64,000 bases of DNA from Erginobacter sp964587835 (GTDB taxonomy: Bacteria > Auribacterota > Erginobacteria > Erginobacterales > Erginobacteraceae), in the NCBI GenBank assembly GCA_964587835.1, contig CAZPMN010000002.1, positions 97,201-161,200 of the forward strand, given 5' to 3'. The position numbers were made by a program, and so were the translations under genes. This document shows positions 34,592-43,121 of this stretch, piece after piece; positions within the stretch are counted from its first letter, which is position 1, and each line of letters begins with the position of its first letter. Under the pieces are notes generated by a model. The model saw only the letters and a list, made by a program, of their open reading frames with translations, made no database searches and had not been told where the DNA came from.

Positions 34592-35533
34592 ATGTACGAA
34601 GAAATATCGAGAAACAAGCGCAACTCCTTTTTCCTGGTGGTGGTTTTTATCGCCGGCGTGATCTTGCTGGGCTATATCCTCAGCCAGGCCGCCGGGTTCG
34701 GCCCGGGTGCAGTGGTGATCGCCTTCGTCTTCGCCGTCCTCTTCGCCCTCACCGGCTATTTTCGGGGGGACAAGATCGTCCTCGCGGTCAGCCGGGCGAA
34801 GCCGGCGAAACGGGAGGAGTACCCCCAGCTCTACAATGTTGTCGAGGAACTGACCATCGCCTCGGGGCTGCCGATGCCCGCCCTCTATGTCATCCCCGAT
34901 AAAGACGCCCCCAACGCTTTCGCCACCGGCCGCGACCCCGAACACTCCTCGATCGCCGTCACCACCGCACTCCTCGACCGGCTCGACCGGACGGAGCTGC
35001 AGGGGGTCCTGGCCCACGAACTGAGCCACATCGGGGATTACGACATCCTCTTCGCCACCCTGATCGGGGTCCTGGTCGGGACGGTGGCGATGCTCTGTGA
35101 CTTCTTCCTCCGCTATATGTTCTGGACCGGGGGCGGCCGGCGACGCTCCCGCTCGAGCTCCTCTTCCGGGGGGGGACAGGGGATCATCATGGCCGTCGGC
35201 GTCATCCTTGCCATCCTCGCTCCCCTCTTCGCCCTGATCATTCAGCTGGCCGTCTCCCGCCAGCGCGAGTACCTGGCCGACTCCCAGGCCGCCCTGATGA
35301 CCCGCTACCCGGAGGGATTGGCCTCCGCTCTGGAGAAGATCTCCCGCCACCCTGGTGAGATGAAAGCAGCCAACCGGGCCACCGAGCACCTCTACATCGT
35401 CTCCCCGATCAAGAACCTCCGCAACCGGGAGCAGAAAAAGAGTTCCCTCTTCAGCACCCACCCCCCCACCGCCGAACGGATCCGCCGCCTGCGGGCGATG
35501 GCCGGTGAAGACGGTCGCCTCTCCCCCGCCTGA
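34592..35533 (+). CDS. htpX: HtpX-like M48 family zinc metalloprotease
   Basis: A 313-residue membrane protease. Two N-terminal transmembrane segments (13-32, 37-57) precede the catalytic HELSH motif (H142-E143-x-x-H146); after two further segments, the third zinc ligand lies in QREYLADSQAAL. HtpX degrades damaged membrane proteins. I chose the ATG at 34592; the frame is open to a TTG at 34544, but that stretch is repeat DNA. The ATG lacks a clear ribosome site (CCCCCCACA upstream). Confidence 0.92.
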   Translation: MYEEISRNKRNSFFLVVVFIAGVILLGYILSQAAGFGPGAVVIAFVFAVLFALTGYFRGDKIVLAVSRAKPAKREEYPQLYNVVEELTIASGLPMPALYVIPDKDAPNAFATGRDPEHSSIAVTTALLDRLDRTELQGVLAHELSHIGDYDILFATLIGVLVGTVAMLCDFFLRYMFWTGGGRRRSRSSSSSGGGQGIIMAVGVILAILAPLFALIIQLAVSRQREYLADSQAALMTRYPEGLASALEKISRHPGEMKAANRATEHLYIVSPIKNLRNREQKKSSLFSTHPPTAERIRRLRAMAGEDGRLSPA

Positions 35534-35600
35534 GCCATTCCCCTCTTCAGTCCTTTTGCTTGCTGCCCGAAACTCCTTTCAAGCGAAGCGATACCATTCC

Positions 35601-36914
35601 CTAAATATTCACCGCGAACCTGGTGGCGATGATGTCCGCGTCGCCATATCCGTTGCGATGGGAGTGGATGTAGTTGAACATCCAGCGAAGGTTGGGGTTG
35701 AGCTGCCAGTTGAGACCGACCGTCAGGTCCCCGAGGATCCCGCCGCGGATATCCCGGTCGTCGAGATCGATCCAGGAGTAGCGGGCCGCCAGTTGCCAAG
35801 CCCCCCAGCCGGATCCCTTGAGCTCGGCGTCGTGGAGCGGGCGGACCGGACTGTCGAACTCCCCGTAGGCGGTAACGTACTGCTCACCCCGTGACTCACC
35901 GGTCAGGAAGAAACTGGACTGGACGTAAAACCCGGAGAAGAAGAGGCCGGACGGCCCCTCTTCCCGCCGGGGCACCGCCGCGTACCACTCGGCCTCCAGG
36001 GAAAAAGGCCCCTCCACCCAGGCCGCCTCGAGGGCTCCCACCTGGGCGCGCTCGATCCTGATCTCCCCGGTATCGACCAGGTAGGGAGCGAGGTGGTTCT
36101 CCGGCTGGGCCCGCAGACGGTAATCGTCCTGGGCCGAACGGAAGCTGTAGCTGACCCCGAGATGGAGCATCTCCCGCCCGCCGGCCCGGTACCAGGGCAG
36201 CCCGGTCAGCCGGGCGTTGAGGTTGTAGTCGTCCTCGGTCCGCAGCCCCTTGCCGTCGACGAACTGGAAGACCTGTCCGGCCCAGGAGAGGCGATCGTCG
36301 AGGAGCGGCGATCCCGCCGCCAGTCCCACCTGTTTCCCGGCCCCGAAGATGATCGTATTGGCATACTCCATGAAGAGGGTGTAGTTGCTGCTCGGGCCGG
36401 GGTCGTTGCCGAAGGCCCGGGCGGCCTTCCCCACAATCACCGTCCCCAGGACCGGGACCCCGGCCGCCCCGAGATAGGCGTCGCCGATCGTCTCGTCGGA
36501 GAAGGTATAGTCGATCTTGTAGATGAAGTCCCGGTAGATCCGGCCCTTCAGGTAGATCCGGGGATGGCGGACCTCCCAGCCGCTCTGAAACTGCTCCCCG
36601 TCCACCGTCTCCGCCGCCGTCTCCATTCCCCGGTCGCTTTGGAAGAAGGCACCGTCGAGGTGGATCCTCCCCCCGATCCGGACGTCGAAGTCGCCGTCGG
36701 CGCTCACCGCGTGGAGTCCTTCGTCCCAGTACTCCCCGAAGACCACCGCCATTCTTTCCCCTGTCTCCGGCTCGTCCGGGGACGGCAGGCGTTTTTGCAG
36801 TTCGTCCAGCTCGGTCCGCAACCGGTCGAACTCCTCTCGGGTGACCGGCTCCTCCCCGGCAACCGGGAAGGCCAGGACAGTACCGATCAAGAAGACCGCA
36901 ATAAATAATCTCAT
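35601..36914 (-). CDS. Phosphate-selective porin O/P-like outer-membrane protein
   Basis: A 437-residue exported protein: signal peptide (LFIAVFLIGTVLAFPVAGE), a short coiled-coil (VTREEFDRLRTELDELQKRL) common in PVC and deep-branching porins, then a beta-barrel with VRIGGRIHLDGAFF, HPRIYLKGRIYRDFIYKIDYTF, GVSYSFRSAQDDYRL and WQLNPNLRWMFNYIHS. The layout fits the OprO/OprP family. The last residue is Ile rather than the usual aromatic (RFAVNI). Substrate preference cannot be read from sequence. It is transcribed towards htpX. Confidence 0.87.
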   Translation of the reverse strand: MRLFIAVFLIGTVLAFPVAGEEPVTREEFDRLRTELDELQKRLPSPDEPETGERMAVVFGEYWDEGLHAVSADGDFDVRIGGRIHLDGAFFQSDRGMETAAETVDGEQFQSGWEVRHPRIYLKGRIYRDFIYKIDYTFSDETIGDAYLGAAGVPVLGTVIVGKAARAFGNDPGPSSNYTLFMEYANTIIFGAGKQVGLAAGSPLLDDRLSWAGQVFQFVDGKGLRTEDDYNLNARLTGLPWYRAGGREMLHLGVSYSFRSAQDDYRLRAQPENHLAPYLVDTGEIRIERAQVGALEAAWVEGPFSLEAEWYAAVPRREEGPSGLFFSGFYVQSSFFLTGESRGEQYVTAYGEFDSPVRPLHDAELKGSGWGAWQLAARYSWIDLDDRDIRGGILGDLTVGLNWQLNPNLRWMFNYIHSHRNGYGDADIIATRFAVNI

Positions 36915-37082
36915 CGCTTCCCTCCGCTGGATCTATTCCCGGCGGGTTGATTCCCGCCGAAAGCATCTGTGAGCATATCTCGAAATAGCCGCCGGGACCA
37001 CCGATTATTCGCCGCGACGGATTCCTTTTCCGGACTTCGCCTTTTCCCGCCCGGACCTTCCGGAGTACCGGGCCACCAGCGT

Positions 37083-37114
37083 CATTTAAGTCCTTTTGGT
37101 CCTTTAGGTCCTTT
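37083..37114. repeat. GTCCTTTAGGTCC-type short repeat, copy 2
   Basis: TTAAGTCCTTTTGGTCCTTT then AGGTCCTTT, the same family and orientation as 34512-34553. The two copies bracket htpX and the porin. The rest of the 294-nt gap after the porin start holds a small CCCGGCGGGTT...CCCGCCG inverted repeat near 36941-36960 and no gene. Confidence 0.7.
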
Positions 37115-37145
37115 GCCGGGCCGGCCTGACTCAGCCTCGCAAATT

Positions 37146-37173
37146 TTGATTTCCCACCGCCCCGTGCTATAAT
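37146..37173 (+). promoter_or_regulatory. Extended -10 promoter of the VWA gene
   Basis: TTGATT, a 16-bp spacer and a perfect TATAAT preceded by TGC (extended -10). The predicted start is about 28 nt before the ATG at 37209; GGAGG lies at 37199-37203. Confidence 0.7.
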
Positions 37174-37208
37174 AAACCGTTATGCAACCATAACCACGGA
37201 GGAAACCG

Positions 37209-38612
37209 ATGAGACTTATCACCGCCGCCCTGGCCGTTCTCCTATTCCTCGCCCCTTCCCTGGAGGCCAAGACCGTCAATATCGAATACATCCTCGACGC
37301 CTCCGGCAGTATGCTGGAAGAGATCTCGGGCGAGATGAAGATCGAGATCGCCCGGCAAACCCTCCGGGATCTGGTCGATCGTCTCCCAGCGGATGGCGGG
37401 GAGGTGGAACTGAATGTCGGCCTGCGGGTTTACGGCCATCGGACCATCGCCGGGGCCTCCAAACAGGACCGCTGTCGGGATACCGCGCTGGAGATCCCGG
37501 TTAAGGGAGTGGATAAGGAGAAGATCAAGAATCGGGTGGCCGGAATCAACGCCCGGGGCTGGACCCCGATCGCCTACTCCCTCCAGCAGGCCGAGGCGGA
37601 CTTTCCCTCCGGTCCGGAGAACGATAACGTCATCATCCTGATCAGCGACGGGAAAGAGACCTGCGGGGGCGATCCCTGCGCCGTCGCCCGCCAGCTTAAC
37701 CAAGCCGGAATCGCGGTCAAGATCCACGTGGTCGGCTTTGACATCAAACCGGAAGAGCGGGCCGAGCTGGAGTGCATCGCCCGGGCCGCCGGAGGGAAAT
37801 ATTTCGATGCCGGTTCGGCCGACGAACTGAGCCGGGTTCTGGGTGAAGTCCAGGAACAGGTCCTGCAGAAAGAGGCCTCCTCCGTCCGTATCAAGATCGG
37901 CGGTTTGGGTAAACTCCGGTTCGACGCACCCGGCTGGCTTCCTTCCGACCCCTACCGCTACCGTCTGGAATCGGCCGCCGACGGCAAGGTGGTGGCTTCC
38001 GGGGGCGGGAACCTGGACGAGCTCACCCTTCCCCCGGGAACCTACCGGCTGGTCTGGGATCAGACCGAACACGGCCACGAGGACGTAATCCTGGCGGAGG
38101 ATATCGTCATCAATCCCGGAGCGACAACCGAGTTCCCGCTCAATACGGGGATCAAGTTGGTCCCGGCCGCCTGGCTGAAGTCTCTCCCGCGCTACTGGTA
38201 CCTGAAAGACCCCTCGGGGAAGGCCATTCTGACCGTCCGGGGAAACTGGGACCCCGCCCTCGCCCCCGCCGGGACCTACGAGCTCTGGTACCGCCAGGAC
38301 GAACACGGCACCAACGAAGTCCGCCTGGCCGAGAGAGTGGTGATCGAGGAGGGTAAGGTCACCGAGTTTGAGGTCAACACCGGCTTTACCCTGGTCCCGG
38401 CCGCCAGAGCCCAGACCCCCTACGAATGGGTCCTGAAACCGAAGGACTCCGACCAGGGCGAGATCCGAACCCGATATTACTGGGGGCCGGTCCCCTGCCC
38501 TCCCGGTGCCTACAGCTTCTCCCTCCGCCAGACCGAGCACGGACACTCCCTGACCGAGCTGATCCCGGAATTCACGATCGAGCCCGGCCAGCTGGCCGAA
38601 CTCGAACTATAG
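37209..38612 (+). CDS. Secreted VWA-domain protein with three C-terminal beta repeats
   Basis: The 467-residue protein has a signal peptide (RLITAALAVLLFLAPSLEA), a von Willebrand A domain at about 22-215 with an intact MIDAS (D30-A-S32-G-S34, ARGWTPIAYSL, ISDGKETCGGDP), then three copies of an about 80-residue module. Each copy carries a PGTYRLVWDQTEHGHE-like stretch (GTYELWYRQDEHGTNE, GAYSFSLRQTEHGHS) and a strand such as TEFPLNTGIKLVPAA. The last copy is shortened. Four or more cysteines in the VWA part suggest disulfides. Likely role: metal-dependent adhesion or scaffold outside the cell; the ligand is unknown. It has its own promoter. Confidence 0.85.
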   Translation: MRLITAALAVLLFLAPSLEAKTVNIEYILDASGSMLEEISGEMKIEIARQTLRDLVDRLPADGGEVELNVGLRVYGHRTIAGASKQDRCRDTALEIPVKGVDKEKIKNRVAGINARGWTPIAYSLQQAEADFPSGPENDNVIILISDGKETCGGDPCAVARQLNQAGIAVKIHVVGFDIKPEERAELECIARAAGGKYFDAGSADELSRVLGEVQEQVLQKEASSVRIKIGGLGKLRFDAPGWLPSDPYRYRLESAADGKVVASGGGNLDELTLPPGTYRLVWDQTEHGHEDVILAEDIVINPGATTEFPLNTGIKLVPAAWLKSLPRYWYLKDPSGKAILTVRGNWDPALAPAGTYELWYRQDEHGTNEVRLAERVVIEEGKVTEFEVNTGFTLVPAARAQTPYEWVLKPKDSDQGEIRTRYYWGPVPCPPGAYSFSLRQTEHGHSLTELIPEFTIEPGQLAELEL

Positions 38613-38634
38613 CGGGGGTACCGCGACGAACCGA

Positions 38635-38985
38635 CTACTCCGGGGACGCCGCCTGCTGCAGGGCCTGGGCTACCGCCTTTTTCAGGTGGTTGGAGCTGAC
38701 GGTGGCGCCGGTCACGATATCGACCTCGGTCGACTGCATCTCCACCATCTGGCCGAGCAGGGGCCGGACCATCTCGGCGTACTCTTCCCCTCCGCCGCCG
38801 TGCCGGATCATTTCGATGGCGGCGATCCGGCCGCCGCTCACGGTCACCGCGACGGTCACGAACGAGTGTTCTCCCCGGTAAGTCCCGTCTTTCATCGCCT
38901 CCCCGCCCGCCAGGATGCCGGGGGATACCAAAGCCGCCCCCAGGAACAAGGCAAACACCCGGCGATAATTGTTGATTCCGGTCAT
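38635..38985 (-). CDS. Exported FMN-binding domain protein
   Basis: A 116-residue protein with a signal peptide (FALFLGAALVSPGILAGG) and one FMN_bind domain: DGTYRGEHSFVTVAVTVSGGRIAAIEMIRH, and DIVTGATVSSNHLKKAVAQAL. TGATVSS matches the site where flavin transferase ApbE attaches FMN to Thr or Ser (SGAT-x-S/T pattern), so covalent flavin is expected. These proteins carry electrons outside the membrane. No partner redox gene or apbE is in the window. GGAGG precedes the ATG. Confidence 0.88.
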   Translation of the reverse strand: MTGINNYRRVFALFLGAALVSPGILAGGEAMKDGTYRGEHSFVTVAVTVSGGRIAAIEMIRHGGGGEEYAEMVRPLLGQMVEMQSTEVDIVTGATVSSNHLKKAVAQALQQAASPE

Positions 38986-39025
38986 AACATCCTCCTACCG
39001 TTGTCGGACTGTTTCGATTTAGTTC

Positions 39026-39054
39026 TTGACTTACCCGGCGATTGGATAGATATA
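39026..39054 (+). promoter_or_regulatory. Possible typA promoter
   Basis: TTGACT, a 17-bp spacer, then GATATA (or ATATAT at 18 bp). The -35 is strong and the -10 weak. Transcription would start near 39060, at the base of the structured leader. Confidence 0.45.
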
Positions 39055-39058
39055 TCCT

Positions 39059-39139
39059 GGCGAAACCGGATTGCCTGGAGAGGCATTTCGCCTCCCGGGA
39101 CGGTCATCCCGATCCTTATTTCGCGGATCGGGTTTTTTT
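39059..39139 (+). promoter_or_regulatory. Structured leader with intrinsic terminator before typA (candidate attenuator)
   Basis: First a hairpin: GGCGAAA (39059-39065) pairs with TTTCGCC (39086-39092), containing TGCC/GGCA around a TGGAGA loop. Then a terminator: CCCGATCC (39108-39115) and GGATCGGG (39125-39132) pair perfectly and are followed by seven T. The terminator ends 19 nt before the typA ATG. GGGACGGTCATCCC (39097-39110) offers an alternative stem that would remove part of the terminator arm. I recognise no known riboswitch class. Confidence 0.65.
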
Positions 39140-39158
39140 ATCGGAGGTTGAAACAATT

Positions 39159-40988
39159 ATGCCTAATCAGAAACGCCGTCAAAACGTCAGGAACGTCGCC
39201 ATCATCGCTCACGTCGACCACGGAAAGACCACCCTGGTTGACGCCCTCCTGAAACAGACCGGAGCCTACGAATTCAAGGAGGGCGAGACAACCATTATGG
39301 ACTCCAACCCCCTGGAGAAGGAGCGCGGGATCACGATTTTTTCCAAAATCGCCTCCTTCCCCTATCGGGGAATCCAGTTCAATATTGTCGATACCCCCGG
39401 CCACGCCGATTTCGGCAGCGAAGTCGAGCGGATTTTAGAGATGGTGGACGGGGTTCTCCTTCTGGTCGACGCCTTTGAGGGACCGATGCCCCAGACGAAG
39501 TTCGTCCTCAAGAAATCCCTGGAACTCCATCTGAAGCCGATCCTGGTAATCAATAAGATCGACCGGCCTCATTCCCAGCCGCATCATACCGCGGATGCCT
39601 CGTTCGATCTTTTTTGTGAACTCAACGCCACCGACGAGCAACTGGATTTTCCCATTGTTTACGCCTCCGGCAAGGATGCCTGGGCGACCCTGGACCTGGA
39701 GGAACCGAGCCGGGATATGAAACCGCTCCTGGACACGATCCTCCGGCGGGTGCTGCCCCCCCTGGCCGATCCGGCCAAGCCCTTCCAGATGCTGGTCACC
39801 CTCCTCGACTACGACTCCTATGTCGGCCAGATGGCGGTGGGACGGATCTTCCACGGAGAGATCCGGAAGGGGGAACCGCTCTCCCTGGTCAAGAATGACG
39901 GGACCATCGAGAAGGGAAGAGTGACCAAGATCCTGCAGTACCGAGGGCTGACCCGGGTGGAGGTGGAATCCGCCCGGGCCGGAGATATCGTCTCCCTGGC
40001 GGGGATGGGCGATGTCCAGGTGGGCAATACCCTGGCCACCGGAGACCGCCCCGAACCGCTGCCCCGGATCAAGATCGACGAACCCACCATCTCGATGGTC
40101 TTTGCCCATAATTCCAGCCCCCTGGCGGGGCGAGACGGCGGGAGGTTTTTGACCTCGCGCCACCTGCAAGAGCGGCTGGAGCGCGAAGCGCTGACCAACG
40201 TCGGGATCAAGGTGGAGGGGGAACGGGGGGGTGAAGGATTCAAGGTCTCCGGGAGAGGCGAACTCCACCTCTCGATCCTGATCGAAACAATGCGCCGGGA
40301 GGGGTACGAATTGGAAGTCTCCGCCCCGCGGGTAATCTTGATGCAGATCGGCGAACAAACACTGGAGCCAACGGAAGAGGTGATTGTCGAGGTTGACCAG
40401 GGCTACCAGGGCGCGGTCATTGAGGCGCTGGGGAAGAGGAAGGGGGTGATGAAAGATATGAACCGGACCTTCATCGAAACGGTCAGGATGAGCTTTATCG
40501 TCCCCACCCGCTGGCTCTTCGGGTTTCGCAGCGATCTGCTCCAGCTGACCCGGGGCACGGGGATTATGTATCAGACTTTCTATCGCTATCAAAAATATTC
40601 CTCAGACTCCGCCTCCCGGCAGTACGGGGTGTTGATCTCCAAAACCACGGGAAGAGCGGTGGCTTACGCCCTCGACGGGCTGCAGGAGCGGGGGGAGATC
40701 TTCATCCGCCCCGGCGATCAGCTTTACGAGGGGATGATCATCGGGGTCAACAACAAGGGCCGGGACCTGGTGGTCAACGCCACCCGGGAGAAACAAATGA
40801 CTAACATCCGGGCGGCGGGGTCCGACGAAGCGATCAAGCTGATTCCGCCCCGGGAACTGACGCTGGAGTTCGCCCTGGAGTTCATCGCCGATGATGAACT
40901 TTTCGAGATCACCCCCCAGCACATCCGTCTCCGGAAGCGCTACTTGAGCGAGAATGAACGAAGGGCCCGCGGTCGGCGGTCCGGCTAA
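39159..40988 (+). CDS. typA: Ribosome-associated GTPase TypA/BipA
   Basis: A 609-residue translational GTPase. G1 is AHVDHGKTT, followed by the switch region EKERGITIFSK, G3 DTPGHADFG and G4 NKIDRPHS; the domain II, EF-G III/V and BipA-specific C-terminal domains follow (GRGELHLSILIETMRREGYELEVS; FETVRMSFIVPTRWLFGFRSD-like segment; AYALDGLQERGEIFIRPGDQLYEGMIIG). TypA aids late ribosome assembly, especially in cold or stress. I chose the ATG at 39159, preceded by GGAGG; the frame is open to 39042, but that part is the structured leader. Confidence 0.96.
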   Translation: MPNQKRRQNVRNVAIIAHVDHGKTTLVDALLKQTGAYEFKEGETTIMDSNPLEKERGITIFSKIASFPYRGIQFNIVDTPGHADFGSEVERILEMVDGVLLLVDAFEGPMPQTKFVLKKSLELHLKPILVINKIDRPHSQPHHTADASFDLFCELNATDEQLDFPIVYASGKDAWATLDLEEPSRDMKPLLDTILRRVLPPLADPAKPFQMLVTLLDYDSYVGQMAVGRIFHGEIRKGEPLSLVKNDGTIEKGRVTKILQYRGLTRVEVESARAGDIVSLAGMGDVQVGNTLATGDRPEPLPRIKIDEPTISMVFAHNSSPLAGRDGGRFLTSRHLQERLEREALTNVGIKVEGERGGEGFKVSGRGELHLSILIETMRREGYELEVSAPRVILMQIGEQTLEPTEEVIVEVDQGYQGAVIEALGKRKGVMKDMNRTFIETVRMSFIVPTRWLFGFRSDLLQLTRGTGIMYQTFYRYQKYSSDSASRQYGVLISKTTGRAVAYALDGLQERGEIFIRPGDQLYEGMIIGVNNKGRDLVVNATREKQMTNIRAAGSDEAIKLIPPRELTLEFALEFIADDELFEITPQHIRLRKRYLSENERRARGRRSG

Positions 40989-41063
40989 CCCCTGCGGTCC
41001 CGATTTCCGCGTCCTTTCGCCTGCCTTCGGCGGAGAATTGAACCATTATTCCGGCTCTCCAAG

Positions 41064-41072
41064 TGGTATAAT
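41064..41072 (+). promoter_or_regulatory. Extended -10 element before the GH18 gene
   Basis: TGGTATAAT is a TG-N-TATAAT extended -10 with no convincing -35. It lies 48 nt before the ATG at 41121. A small stem GCAAGC-GA-GCTTGC (41103-41116) sits just before the start, where no good ribosome site is seen. Confidence 0.5.
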
Positions 41073-41120
41073 GCCGAAAAAAGTATCATACCCGCCAACC
41101 AAGCAAGCGAGCTTGCCGCA

Positions 41121-43121
41121 ATGATGAGAAACCATAACCGCTCCCTCGCCTGGCTTTTGGTCCTGGTCTTCCTGCCCGGCGTCGCCGCCGAGGCGCCGAT
41201 TCCAGCGCGGGCGGCCGAATCGTATCTGTCGGCGCTGACAATCAAAGCCGACACCGGGGAGGCTGTCTTCGAGGAGAACGCCGCCGACGTCGCCTATCCG
41301 GCCAGCCTGGACAAGTTGATGATGATTCAGTCGGCCAACGACCTGGCCGGGGCCATCCACTCGACCATCCCGTCACCGACCCCGGACGGCGAAAGAGTCC
41401 TCCTCGCTTACTATCCCTGCTGGAACTCCGGTTACCGGTCCGATCGGATCCCCTACCGGAAGCTGACCCATATCTGCCACGCCTTTGTCCAGCCTCAGGC
41501 GGACGGTTCGCTCCTCGCCCCGGCGGGCCCCCCGGCCTTTTTGGAACCGGAACTTTTGACCGAAGCCCACGCCGCCGGGCTCAGTGTTTTGGTCTCGGTC
41601 GGAGGCTACGATCCCGTCGCCGACGCCAGCTTTCGGACCATCGCCGCCGACCCCGGACTCCGCGCCGCTTTCGCCGGCCACCTCGAAACCTTCTGCCGGA
41701 CCCATGGCTACAATGGGGCCGATCTCGACTGGGAGTTTCCCGCCGATGCCGCCGACCGGGACAACCAGAACCTCCTCTTCCGGGAAATCCGCGAGACTTT
41801 CAACTCCGCCTCCGAGCCCGCCCCCTCCTGGCTGCTGACAATGGCGATACCGGCCGGGGATTGGCACGGACGGTGGAACGACTACACCGCCCTCGGCGAG
41901 TATGTCGACTTCTACAACCTGATGGCCTATGACGGACACGGGGGTTGGAGCGGGCATATGGGACACAACGCCCCCCTCTATCAGGGTGGCGACCCCTTTG
42001 ATGACGTCAGCGTGAAGGCGGCCCTGGATTACAACCTGCTGACGCGGTCCATCCCCCCGGAGAAGCTCATCCTCGGGCTTCCCTTCTACGGCTACCGCTG
42101 GCCGGCGGTGGAAACACTCTATGAAGCCTGCTCGCCCTGCGAGGCCGGCCAGGAAGCTTATCACGAGATCGCCCCCCTGATCGGCGACGGCTGGACGCGG
42201 ATCTGGGATCTTCTGGCGGAAGTCCCCTATCTGACCGCGGATGGCGGCCCGGGCGTAATCTCTTACGATGACGTTCAGTCAATCGAGGCCAAGGTCGAAT
42301 ACGCCTTCCAGGACCGCGGGCTGGGCGGAGTCTTCGTCTGGGAGATCAGCGGTGATTATCTCGACGGTGAACAGCCCCTACTTGACCGGGTCTACCTTGC
42401 AGTCCGCGGCGCCGGAACGGCCGATCTGGGCGTCTTTCGCCCGGCCACCGGGCTCTGGGCGATCCGAAAAGTCACCCGGGTATACTTCGGGGGGGAGGGA
42501 GATCTCCCCGTGCCCGGGGATTATACCGGGAACGGAGTATCTGATTTCTCCATCTTCCGCCCCGCCTCCGGACTCTGGGCGGTCCGGGAAGTTACCCGGG
42601 TATACTTCGGACGGAGCGGAGATATTCCCGTACCGGGCGATTACGGCGGCGAGGGTTCAACCCGAATCGGCATCTTCCGGCCGGGAAGCGGCCTCTGGCT
42701 GATCCGGAACCTGACCCGGGCTTACTTCGGACGGACCGGAGATCTGCCAGTTTTGGGAAACTATGACGGAACGGACGGTCAAGAAATCGCCGTCTTCCGC
42801 CCCACCTCCGGCCTCTGGGCGATCCGGGGCCTGACCAGGCTGTATTATGGCCGGCCGGGGGATATCCCGGTCCCGGGTGAATACAGCGGCACCGGAACCG
42901 CCATCCCCGCGATCTTCCGTCCGGCTTCGGGTCACTGGGCCGTCCGGGGCCTGAGTCGTTTTTATTTCGGGAGATGGGGGGATACTCCATCCAGCGCCGA
43001 TTACCGGGGCGACGGGACCGATCATCCGGGTGTTTTTCGCTCCTCTTCCGGCCTCTGGGCGATCCGCGGGTTGACCAGAGTTTACCACGGAAGCAGCGGC
43101 GATCTTCCCGTCACGCCCTGA
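41121..43121 (+). CDS. GH18 glycoside hydrolase with a remnant D,D-carboxypeptidase segment and six C-terminal repeats
   Basis: The 666-residue exported protein has three parts. After a signal peptide (LAWLLVLVFLPGVAAEA), residues 33-80 copy the start of the neighbouring carboxypeptidase (ADTGEAVFEENA, PASLDKLMM, QSANDLAGAIH) with an internal deletion. Residues 92-425 are a GH18 barrel with D201-L-D203-W-E205 as catalytic motif (NGAD rather than DGxD at its start), LLTMAIPAG, YNLMAYDGHG, LILGLPFYGYRW and GVFVWEISGDY. Residues 433-666 are six units of about 40 residues (FRP-SGLWAIRGLTRVYFGR-GDIPVPGDY). GH18 enzymes cut beta-1,4-N-acetylglucosamine polymers; chitin or peptidoglycan is plausible. 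The peptidase remnant lacks KTG and cannot be active. Confidence 0.88.
   Translation: MMRNHNRSLAWLLVLVFLPGVAAEAPIPARAAESYLSALTIKADTGEAVFEENAADVAYPASLDKLMMIQSANDLAGAIHSTIPSPTPDGERVLLAYYPCWNSGYRSDRIPYRKLTHICHAFVQPQADGSLLAPAGPPAFLEPELLTEAHAAGLSVLVSVGGYDPVADASFRTIAADPGLRAAFAGHLETFCRTHGYNGADLDWEFPADAADRDNQNLLFREIRETFNSASEPAPSWLLTMAIPAGDWHGRWNDYTALGEYVDFYNLMAYDGHGGWSGHMGHNAPLYQGGDPFDDVSVKAALDYNLLTRSIPPEKLILGLPFYGYRWPAVETLYEACSPCEAGQEAYHEIAPLIGDGWTRIWDLLAEVPYLTADGGPGVISYDDVQSIEAKVEYAFQDRGLGGVFVWEISGDYLDGEQPLLDRVYLAVRGAGTADLGVFRPATGLWAIRKVTRVYFGGEGDLPVPGDYTGNGVSDFSIFRPASGLWAVREVTRVYFGRSGDIPVPGDYGGEGSTRIGIFRPGSGLWLIRNLTRAYFGRTGDLPVLGNYDGTDGQEIAVFRPTSGLWAIRGLTRLYYGRPGDIPVPGEYSGTGTAIPAIFRPASGHWAVRGLSRFYFGRWGDTPSSADYRGDGTDHPGVFRSSSGLWAIRGLTRVYHGSSGDLPVTP
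42416..43118 (+). repeat. Six in-frame tandem repeats of about 120 bp in the GH18 gene
   Basis: Each unit encodes IFRPASGLWAVR-TRVYFGR-GDIPVPGDY with varied residues between. The fifth and sixth units are the most diverged (GHWAVRGLSRFYFG; FRSSSGLW). The pattern resembles beta-propeller or FG-GAP-like blades. Confidence 0.85.

Noticed and set aside
35896..36966. A 356-codon open frame overlapping the porin gene on the same strand in another frame
   Set aside because: The Gly/Arg/Pro-rich translation has no recognisable fold, whereas the porin frame has a signal peptide and barrel strands.
39435..40592. A 385-codon open frame antisense to typA
   Set aside because: Shadow frame; typA motifs account for the region.
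41121..41365. An active penicillin-binding domain in the GH18 protein
   Set aside because: Only SxxK and SxN remain; the KTG motif and most of the fold are missing.
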